Below are positions 1-7,700 of a DNA stretch of 33,616 nt, one piece after another. This DNA comes from an uncultured Desulfovibrionaceae bacterium. Lineage in GTDB: Bacteria > Desulfobacterota > Desulfovibrionia > Desulfovibrionales > Desulfovibrionaceae. The DNA is taken from contig CALUUT010000104.1 of assembly GCA_944324045.1 (NCBI GenBank), positions 1-33,616 of the forward strand, given 5' to 3'. Position 1 is the stretch's first letter. Each line of letters opens with the position of its first letter. The position numbers and the translations under genes are program-made. Below the pieces are notes generated by a model, which ran no database searches, was not told where the DNA came from, and was given only the letters and a program-made list of their open reading frames with translations.

Positions 1-823
1 GAAAGCCAAACACCATGATAATGCCGCTGGCCGCCGACAACAAAGGAAAGATGACGCCGCGCACCGTGCGCAAGAAAAACGCCAGAATAGCGACGGACAA
101 GACAAGCGACACCCCAACCAGTTTTGGGGTTTACTTGGCCATGTACACCCGCTTTTCCAAATTGATGACCGGCAGCCCCGTGGTCCTGGGGTTTAAGGAC
201 GCATATTTTTCCCGCGCCGCGATTTCATTGACCTTGCGTCCGATTGCAATGTCGATGCCTTCCCCGTCCGGTCCGGTCGCATGGGCAGGCAACCGTTTCA
301 GGCGGAGCATAATCCAAGCCTGCCTGCCGTCATCGGACACGATGCGGTTTTTAAGCGAGGGTTTGCTCATGGCTTTTTCCCGTATCGCCTGCAAGGACGC
401 CGCATCCTCAGGAATGGGCTCAGGCACAAGATCGGCAATATCAATGCCGTATTCGTTGCCCTGGGAAAATTCCATATCGGTCAGTGAAAGCACATCGTCG
501 GCATACGGAACTTCTTTTTTCAGCTCTTGGCCCATTTCCCGGATAAGCCGCAAGGCATTCGCATCAAAAATATTGTCGCTTTCCACCAGTACCGCGCAAA
601 AATCATCATTTCCGAAAATGGATTCAAAATATTCTTTGGCGACAAGCAATGCGTCGCCTTCCAGAAAATAGTTTTCCTGGTTTGTGTCGGACTTGACCAG
701 TCGAAGACCGGATATGGCCACTGCCAGCAAAAGGACAAACACGATCAGGTTGACAACGCGGAATCTGAGAATCTGTCTTCCCGCGCGCCTGAACCGTTCA
801 TTCATTTTTTCAACATCCAGCAT
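1..823 (-). pseudogene. RND/MMPL-family transporter, 5' part, interrupted by in-frame TAA
   Basis: The N-terminal part of an RND-superfamily (MMPL-type) inner-membrane exporter. A cytoplasmic start is followed by TM1 at about residues 22-41 (VVNLIVFVLLLAVAISGL) and then a periplasmic domain. The ATG at 823-821 is preceded by GGAG at a normal distance. After 230 codons the frame meets TAA at 133-131. Reading on in the same frame to the window edge gives more than 40 uninterrupted residues with the second membrane segment expected of the family (GVSLVLSVAILAFFL, then RGVIFPLL). The break is therefore a nonsense codon where a family member would read through, not the natural end of the gene. One base change (for example GAA or CAA to TAA) explains it; sequencing error or readthrough are alternatives. 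It is the last visible gene of the biosynthetic operon, behind LolA-like and DUF1302 genes, so it is the likely exporter component. Confidence 0.8.
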
Positions 824-881
824 GCCTATTTCTCCGACGAAGCATCATAGCCGCGTCTATCATGAGCGACATTCGCGCCCG

Positions 882-2147
882 TTAAAAACTGTATCTCACC
901 CGGCCCCAGACCTGGGCATTTTGTCTGTACATGCCATAGGAGCCGTCATCGCCATGAATATGATCCCATCCCAGCGCAACGCTTAACCCATCCATGACCT
1001 CATATTCCGCCATAAGCCTGTTGACGAATTCTCCGTCATTCAAATAAAAAAACGTCATATTTGAAATTGTAAGCGTTTGGCTCAAAAACTGCTTGGACAC
1101 ATTAAGCGTGACCTGCGGCGTATGTTCCTTGGCCGAAAGCGCAGACTCATAGTCCTGTATCCAGTCATCCGTAATTTGCGCCGTCACGGTCCAGTCGTTG
1201 CCCGGCGTCCAGTCCACGCCCAGCAGATACTTGACCAGGTTTTTCTTGCGCGGCTCGCCGTCCGTCGCCGCCAAATAGCGTCCGCGAAAAAAAGCGGCCT
1301 CTCCACGGAATACAAAATCCGTCCATGGAAAGGAGAAATCCAGTCCAAATATGGTCAGGCGTCGATGATCCGGGGTGTAATCAACAAATATCCCCTCTTC
1401 ATCCAACCCGGGCGCGTACCACATGGCGGGATTGTCGTCCCAGGTATAAAATACAGAGACCGACACATCGAAGCCCGCGGTATAGGTTTCAAGCTTCATC
1501 GCAAATTCGCTGTTTTTAAGAGAAAAGCCATGCGGTTTGTCCGCCTTGTGCCGTATCAAACGCACGGAATCAGGAAAGGGCTCCACAGACCACAGACTGC
1601 CTTTCTCCGGCTGCGTGGCGGCGCGAAATACAGGAATCCAGATGAATTCCGCGGTCAGGCTGTCTCCAAGAATGCGGAATTTGGCGGCATCCACGGGCAG
1701 ACGCATATTGTCAAGATCCCATGTGAGCGGCTCCGTGTAGTCCGTTGGAGAGATGTTGTCCGTGATGCGCAGGCCGTCCGCCTTGCCCCAGATGATGACC
1801 TGACGCCCCACGCGCAAATCCCACATATCGCCTGTATGCTCCAGCCAGGCTTCATGAATTGCGGCGCCTGTCTGATCGTCGATAACCCAGTTTTTTTCCG
1901 CATCCAGAGACAAAAAACCGTAAAGCCAGTCAAAGTCAGCCCTCAGCTCCATCCTCATGCGGGCGCGGGACGTAACCTTGTCGTGAGGGGATTGCGTGCG
2001 CATGGACTGGGTCAATTCAGCCCATCCGGAAACGTCAAAGGCATCGGCCCATTCATCCGCTTTCCCCCAACTCCCGCCGGCCGCCTGAGCTATTCCCGCG
2101 CTCGTCAAACAAAACGTCAGCGCCAGCGCGACAACCAGACGAACCAT
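882..2147 (-). CDS. DUF1302-like outer-membrane beta-barrel protein
   Basis: A 421-residue exported protein. I chose the ATG at 2147, because the residues after it form a clean signal peptide (MVRLVVALALTFCLTSAG, cleavage near AQA-AG) and GGGGAAGG lies upstream. A longer frame from 2183 would place twelve unlikely residues before it. The body has alternating aromatic/hydrophobic strands, and the protein ends in RYSF, a terminal Phe typical of outer-membrane barrels. It resembles the DUF1302/alginate-export-like porins that are encoded beside RND/MMPL transporters. It starts 4 bp after the stop of the LolA-like gene and precedes the RND gene by 58 bp, so the three are almost certainly one transcript. 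The likely role is the outer-membrane part of an export route. The family assignment is from sequence character and context. Confidence 0.7.
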   Translation of the reverse strand: MVRLVVALALTFCLTSAGIAQAAGGSWGKADEWADAFDVSGWAELTQSMRTQSPHDKVTSRARMRMELRADFDWLYGFLSLDAEKNWVIDDQTGAAIHEAWLEHTGDMWDLRVGRQVIIWGKADGLRITDNISPTDYTEPLTWDLDNMRLPVDAAKFRILGDSLTAEFIWIPVFRAATQPEKGSLWSVEPFPDSVRLIRHKADKPHGFSLKNSEFAMKLETYTAGFDVSVSVFYTWDDNPAMWYAPGLDEEGIFVDYTPDHRRLTIFGLDFSFPWTDFVFRGEAAFFRGRYLAATDGEPRKKNLVKYLLGVDWTPGNDWTVTAQITDDWIQDYESALSAKEHTPQVTLNVSKQFLSQTLTISNMTFFYLNDGEFVNRLMAEYEVMDGLSVALGWDHIHGDDGSYGMYRQNAQVWGRVRYSF

Positions 2148-2151
2148 GGAA

Positions 2152-2937
2152 CTAGAGCCTTCCCCGCTGAAGGGTAGCCACACGGAACAGCTCGTCCCCG
2201 ACTCCCGTGTCGTAATCGATGGAATCTATTTGCAAAACCGTCTTATGACTTCTGGAGACATTGTCCATCTCGGAAAGAAACACGGTCCAGAATTCCCCCA
2301 CCTTGCGCAAATCCTTTATGGTCAAAATTTTGATCAAACCGTCCTTGTCGTAATACTCCACTCGAACGGCGACATGCGATATCTTGTCCACAAAACTCAC
2401 TTTACGGGCATACGCATCGTCAGGGTCCACAGGAATGGACTCAAGCTTCCAGCAGTCATAGCCTTCCCAGGTTTCCTCTCCCAAAAGCGTATGCGTATCC
2501 TTATCCACACTGCGCTTGCCGATATCGTCATAGGTGAAATCCGTACCCATGAAGTACTCGTTTTTACTGGCGCCGCTGATGCGGCGCACGCTCTTCATGG
2601 CCGGCATATACAGCCAGCGGTCATCTTCATGAGTCACATCGTCATAGGACCAGGACAGGAACATGGTGTCTTTCACGTCCGCCGGCTCGCGAAACAGCAT
2701 AATCGACTTCTGGTCCCGGCCGTAATCCTTGGAGCGCATCTCCACCTTCCGAACGCGCGTCGCGCCGCGGCGGTTGATGAGGGTCATGGTGCACACCTGC
2801 GCCCTGTCTTCGCCGTCTGGCCGATCATGAACCAGCATAGCGACGGCCCGGCCGTCAAGTTCGGCGCAGACGGCCGCCGTGCACGATGCAAACAGCATAA
2901 AAACAAGAAAAAAAAACATATTTCGCATAATAGACAT
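2152..2937 (-). CDS. LolA-like outer-membrane lipoprotein-sorting protein
   Basis: A 261-residue periplasmic protein with an N-terminal signal peptide (hydrophobic MFFFLVFMLFASC, cleavage around AVCA-E). Motifs such as RDQKSIMLFREPADVKDT, DRWLYMPAMKSVRRI and GTDFTYDDI are characteristic of the LolA-like family (PF17131 type) that accompanies MMPL transporters, not of the housekeeping LolA chaperone. The ATG at 2937 has AAGGAG six bases upstream. It sits between ccr and the DUF1302 gene. Similar LolA-like/MMPL pairs are known from aryl-polyene and other lipid-like product clusters, where they move hydrophobic products through the periplasm. I infer the same for the product made here, which fits a product carrying an alkyl chain. 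Confidence 0.8.
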   Translation of the reverse strand: MSIMRNMFFFLVFMLFASCTAAVCAELDGRAVAMLVHDRPDGEDRAQVCTMTLINRRGATRVRKVEMRSKDYGRDQKSIMLFREPADVKDTMFLSWSYDDVTHEDDRWLYMPAMKSVRRISGASKNEYFMGTDFTYDDIGKRSVDKDTHTLLGEETWEGYDCWKLESIPVDPDDAYARKVSFVDKISHVAVRVEYYDKDGLIKILTIKDLRKVGEFWTVFLSEMDNVSRSHKTVLQIDSIDYDTGVGDELFRVATLQRGRL

Positions 2938-2991
2938 AACATCTCCTTGACAGAACCGGACCGCTTTGATCCGGAACAGAGACTAGAGCCG

Positions 2992-4371
2992 TCATCGCGC
3001 CGAAGAATCAAAACACGGCGTCCGGAACCTGTTTAAAACCGCTTCTCCAATATGCTCGCGCCGTTCCCTGTCGGTAATGCCCATGCCTTCACGCGGAACA
3101 ATATTCAGCACCCCAAGCTTGCCTACATGTTGCCCCTTATGCATGAGGGAGACGGCCTCGCTTACCTTTTCCAAAGGAAAGACGCGCGAAAGCACCGGAT
3201 GAAGGCGTCCTCTGCAGATAAGTCGCGCAGTCTGCATGGCTTCAAAGTAATTGGCTCCGTGCGAGCCGATGATGGTTTTCACCGTCTGCCACAGGTAACG
3301 ATTATCGAAAACATGGTCATAACCGGAGGTGGAGCCGCAGGTGACCACGCGGCCGCCTGTTTTGGCGACGCCGACGCTGGCGGCAAAGGTGGAACGTCCT
3401 GTATGCTCAAAAACGATATCGCAATCCTCGCCCCCCGTGTATTTACGGATGCGCGCCTTAAGTCTGAGTATTTGACGGGCCCTGGTATGGCCGTATTCGT
3501 CCAAAAACAGGTCTTCGCCCGGCTTGCGCTCAAGGACAATGACGTCGCGGCAGCCCAACTTCCGCACGACTTCCGCTTTTTTCTCGCTGGAAACAATTCC
3601 TATCGGGAATCCGCCGCCATTGAGCACCAGTTGAATGGCGAACGCGCCAAGACCGCCGGATGCTCCCCAAATAAGCACATTTTCGCCCTGCTTCATTCGG
3701 GCGCCGTTTTTGGAAACAAGCATCCGATAGGCTGTAGTCGCGACCAGGGGCATGGATGCGGCTTCCTCCCAGGAAAGGTGTTCCGGCTTTGGCAGCAGCT
3801 GGTTTTGCCGCACCACCGTGAAATGGGCAAATGAACCGAAGTTCGTTTCAAAACCCCAGGCCCGGCCATAGGGGTCGCGCACTTCGTCGTCATAGACTTC
3901 CGGCGAAGCCAAATCCACCACAGCGCCGAAAACAGTCACCCTGTCGCCCGGTTTCCATCGCGTGACCGCCTTGCCCACGCGGACCACCACGCCTGCGGCG
4001 TCTCCGCCTGGAATATGATAATCCTGGTTGTGTTTCGCATTAAATTCGCTGAACTTGGCGAACTCTCCAAGAAAATGGAATCCTGGCGCAGGCTCGAAAA
4101 TCGCTGTCCAGACATTATTGAAATTGACCGCTGAAGCCATGACCGCGACCAGCGCTTCATCCGGCGCAAGTTCAGGCAAGGGAACTTCGTCCACATGCAG
4201 CGAACGGCGCGGGTCTTTTTCCTGAAAAGCCTGCCCGCGAAACATATCCATCTCGTCGCGATGCACGGTGACCGCCGTCATGGTTTCAGGCAAAGGAGCA
4301 TGGGCGAAGTCCTCTGAGGTCGCCTTGCCGTCTTCCGTCATATCCACAAGTTGTCGCAACTCAGAACGCAT
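2992..4371 (-). CDS. ccr: Crotonyl-CoA carboxylase/reductase-type enoyl-CoA reductase
   Basis: A 459-residue MDR-superfamily protein matching crotonyl-CoA carboxylase/reductases along its length. The family reductively carboxylates 2-enoyl-CoA with NADPH and CO2 to alkylmalonyl-CoA. The nucleotide-binding loop is at about 234-242 (IWGASGGLG). Residues that form the CO2 pocket in the Kitasatospora enzyme (N81, F170, E171, H365) map to N85 in VNFNNVW, F174-E175 in WGFETNFGS and H371 in GSHGANY, so carboxylase activity is expected rather than simple reduction. Two substrate-pocket positions that are bulky in crotonyl-specific enzymes (Ile and Phe) are A171 and G372 here, the pair I recall from the octenoyl-CoA enzyme CinF. 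A purine-rich SD, GGGGAGGGGGG, precedes the ATG. Lying 3' of the PKS genes, it most likely supplies an unusual extender unit. Confidence 0.88.
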   Translation of the reverse strand: MRSELRQLVDMTEDGKATSEDFAHAPLPETMTAVTVHRDEMDMFRGQAFQEKDPRRSLHVDEVPLPELAPDEALVAVMASAVNFNNVWTAIFEPAPGFHFLGEFAKFSEFNAKHNQDYHIPGGDAAGVVVRVGKAVTRWKPGDRVTVFGAVVDLASPEVYDDEVRDPYGRAWGFETNFGSFAHFTVVRQNQLLPKPEHLSWEEAASMPLVATTAYRMLVSKNGARMKQGENVLIWGASGGLGAFAIQLVLNGGGFPIGIVSSEKKAEVVRKLGCRDVIVLERKPGEDLFLDEYGHTRARQILRLKARIRKYTGGEDCDIVFEHTGRSTFAASVGVAKTGGRVVTCGSTSGYDHVFDNRYLWQTVKTIIGSHGANYFEAMQTARLICRGRLHPVLSRVFPLEKVSEAVSLMHKGQHVGKLGVLNIVPREGMGITDRERREHIGEAVLNRFRTPCFDSSAR

Positions 4372-4570
4372 TATTATCTACCCCCCTCCCCTTTCCGGCG
4401 CAGCCCAATATCCATCCCACGCCGGGAACCAATATCGACACATCATTGTTCAAAAACGCCGGCCTCTGCGACGGCTCCAGACTCGCCGCCATGCAGGACG
4501 CTCCCGCAGCGGCCTTTTCATCCGGAAGCAACCTGGCCGCACCCGCCGGAATTCTGGCAAAACACGTCAT
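4361..4570 (-). CDS. Possible small peptide (69 aa) overlapping the ccr start
   Basis: An open frame of 69 codons begins with ATG at 4570, preceded by GAAGGGGA at ideal spacing. It ends with TGA at 4363-4361, overlapping the first codons of ccr by 11 bp, an arrangement typical of translational coupling. The peptide begins MTCFARIPAGAARLLPDE and has an Ala-rich middle, then a Val/Ile/Gly stretch (VSILVPGVGWILGCAGKG). I recognise no family. Three Cys residues and the hydrophobic C-terminal half are its only marks. It could be a real coupled peptide, a leader that sets ccr translation, or a chance frame within the ccr leader. The strong ribosome-binding site and the overlap are the only support. 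Confidence 0.35.
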   Translation of the reverse strand: MTCFARIPAGAARLLPDEKAAAGASCMAASLEPSQRPAFLNNDVSILVPGVGWILGCAGKGRGVDNNAF

Positions 4571-4739
4571 ATATAATCCCCTTCATATCTGGTCATAACA
4601 TCCCCTAATACCTGTCATTGCAATCTCCCGCATCATTGCCGCCTTGAAATGAACGGCGCGGACAGTATCCGGCATGGCGTCCGTCCACGCCACTCAGCAT
4701 TCCAACGACGTCACATCATGAGAAAATCATGCCGTGATA
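4372..4739 (-). other. Leader between the last NRPS gene and ccr
   Basis: 368 bp separate the NRPS stop from the ccr start, much more than any other gap among the assembly-line genes. The ccr-proximal half is covered by the possible 69-codon frame. In the other half (4571-4739) I see no good terminator, only short weak inverted repeats (GGCGT/ACGCC around 4685-4700). A promoter for the ccr-export genes could lie here, but no convincing -35/-10 pair was found. Confidence 0.4.
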
Positions 4740-7700
4740 TCAGGCGTCCGCCCGAATGGCGTCCATGATCATGCGCAGGGAATCCCCACTCATGACGGTC
4801 AGATGATTACCGGGAACCTCAATCACTTTCATATCCGCCGCCTGCGACCAATAGGCCATGGAATCGGGTCCATCCTGCGGATTGCCCGTGCCGCGGAAAA
4901 AGGTGATGCGGCCCTGCCAGTGCGCAGGTTTGTACTTGTGCATGGCGTCAAGATTGCTTCTCAGCACGGCATATCCATCCCTGAACCTCTTTTCCGACAT
5001 GCTTTCAAAAAAGCCCTGTCCGCGCGCTCTTTCATACAAAACCGAAAGCCGCCGCTCCTGCGTCATGTCCGCAAGTTCAGACAAACCGACAATCGGTTCA
5101 CGTTTTACGTCCGTCTCCCTGACCATGGCGTTCAAGGCGCTTAAATGCGCATCATCGTTCACCCCGCGCACAAGGCTCATGGGCATGCCAAGCATCCCGG
5201 CATATACGCACAGGGAACGGATATCATCCGCATAAACCTCGCGCGGCAACAGATAGGAATCTATCAGCGTCACCTTTTCAATGGGAATTCCGCGACCTTT
5301 CAGCTGAGCCGCCATTTCATACGCCACAAAGCCGCCCATACTGAAACCAATCAGCCGGTGGGGTCCTTCGGGCTGTATCTTCAGCATGGCCTCAATGTAT
5401 ACGGCGGCCATTTCTTCAATATTGGCCAGAGGCTCTTTCCGGCCATCCATGCCTGCGGGCTGAAAACCGTAAAGCGGCGTATCCGGCTTCAGGCGATGCG
5501 CCATTTCCGCGAACATCAGCAAGGAACCCTCAGCGCCTGGGACGCAGAACCATGGAGTTTCGCGGCCGCTTGGCTGAAGCGCCGTTACCGCGCCATGCCC
5601 GCTCGCTGCCGGGGCGTCAATGCGCCGCGCCATATCTTCAAGGGTTGCAATCATGTAGATATCAAGAACAGAGAGCTCGACCCCAAACGTTTCATGCACC
5701 TTGCCGATTAAAACAGTGGAAAGAAGCGAATCCCCGCCCAGCTCAAAAAAGTTGTCCTTTAAACCGGGCGAATCCACATGAAGCGTCTCCGCCCAAATCG
5801 CGGCCAGCTTTTTTTCTGTTTCACTGCGCGGAGCGACATACGGCCTGCGTTCCTGCAAAGACTCCATTCCGGGATGGGGCAACGCCCTTCTGTCCACCTT
5901 TCCGGAACGGTTCAAAGGCAACGCATCCATAAAAATATACTTTGAAGGCAACATATAGGCGGGCAGCCGGCTCTCAAGAACCTGCTCCAGTTTGGAAGAT
6001 TCAAATATCTTCAGGATATCCGCGGCGCGAGCGCAGATCACGTCTATTCCCATGCTGGCGAAATTGGCGTTCAGTTTGGGAAAGACATGAACATCGGCAA
6101 ATCCCGCGCAACGCAGACATTCTTCCCATTGTTCAACGGAAAGAAGCGGATGCAAAGGACGCAGGTCCGTATCTTCAAACACGTCAAATCCCTGCTGAAG
6201 CCCCATCCCAAGGTCGAAACACTTCAAAAAAGAGGTTTGTTCCACAAGGAACAATATCCCCCCAGGCTTCAACAGGGAGAGAAGAGAGCGCAAAGTATGG
6301 GCGATGATGCGCGTATCGTGAACAACGCTGCTTGCCACAATGGCGTCATAGGAATGCAGCTCCAGACCCTGCGCTTCTGGCGGATTGTTCAGGTCATAAA
6401 ACTGATAGGACACGAAATCGTACGCTGCGAAGTTCGTTTCCGCGTTTTGCAGAAAATACTTGGAGATATCTGTAAAAAGATAGTCCGTTCTGGCGCCGTC
6501 CAGCGCTGCAAGTATGCCCTGCGTCGTGCCGCCATGCCCGGCGCCGACTTCCAAAACCGTCATTTTTCCCTGCCGGCGTTCCCCTTCCATAAGTTTCAGG
6601 GCATTGCCGATTAACCGGCAGGAACTTTTAAACATGACCGGATAGAGATCCTTAGCCTCCGGCGAGGCGTACAATTCCGCGGAATGGATGCGTTCGCGCA
6701 AAAGATCGGCAAGGTGCAAAGCGGTATTGTACATAAACTCGTCCATCTTCCGCCCTGCGAACATGGCTTTTAGCGCCTCAACAGAGCCGACTTCAAGGGG
6801 GCGCACGCTGCGGAATCGTTCGCCCGCCTGAACAAGAACGCCCTTTTCGCACAGATTGAGCAGCGCGCGCCGCAACCATTTTCCATACCGGGAACTGATG
6901 CGGGTATGACGGATGATCTCTTCAATGGAATAGGCGTCGCCAATCCGGGCAAACAGCCCCAGTTCGGAAAACGCCGCCTGCACCCCGGCTTCATACAGCT
7001 CTTCTCCCAATGCATAGGCAGCCAAACTCTGGGCGTCCGCCTCGGCCCCTTTGCCGAATTCACGATCGAAATCAAGAATGCGCCGCCATGACTGCTCGCG
7101 CTCTTCGGAATGAGCCTCCAAAGTCGTGCAAAGCGCTTCGGGACTCGTTTCATCAGGCACGACATAGGCCGCAAGATATTCGGATTCCCCCTGCTTCACC
7201 GGATTGACCACAGCGTCCTTAACCCCTTCGCATGAGCGCAGGACATGCTCTATTTCTCCAAGCTCCACACGAAAGCCATGAATCTTAAGCTGGGTATCCT
7301 CGCGCCCCATAAGCACAATATAACCGTCCGGATGAAAATAGCCCACGTCGCCTGTCCGATACAGCCGTTCTCCTGTGACCGGATGCATAATAAAGGCCTG
7401 CTTTGTTTTTTCGGGATCATTCCAATACCCTCTGGCAAGTCCTGCGCCGCCGATATACAGGGAGCCCGGAACCCAGTCCGGACATTGCTGCAAAAACTGA
7501 TTGAGCACATAAAAACGCTGATTGCGCATAGGCGCGCCATAGGGAATGCTTTTCCACTGCGGGTCTATCTCGCCTACGGGATAAATAATGGACCAGATGG
7601 ACGCCTCCGTAGCGCCGCCAAGGCTGACCACCTGGGCGTCGTATTGTTCCCGAATGCGCTCCGGAAGAGACAGCGGCAACCAGTCCCCAGACAGCATAAC

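Noticed and set aside
1077-2177. A 366-codon plus-strand frame opposite the DUF1302 gene
   Set aside because: It is antisense to a gene with a signal peptide and barrel-like strands, and the translation has no domain or plausible start context.
4580-4640. A 17-codon minus-strand frame that could be a leader peptide before the 69-codon frame
   Set aside because: The ribosome-binding site is weak and there is no attenuator structure or amino-acid run; it is most likely chance.
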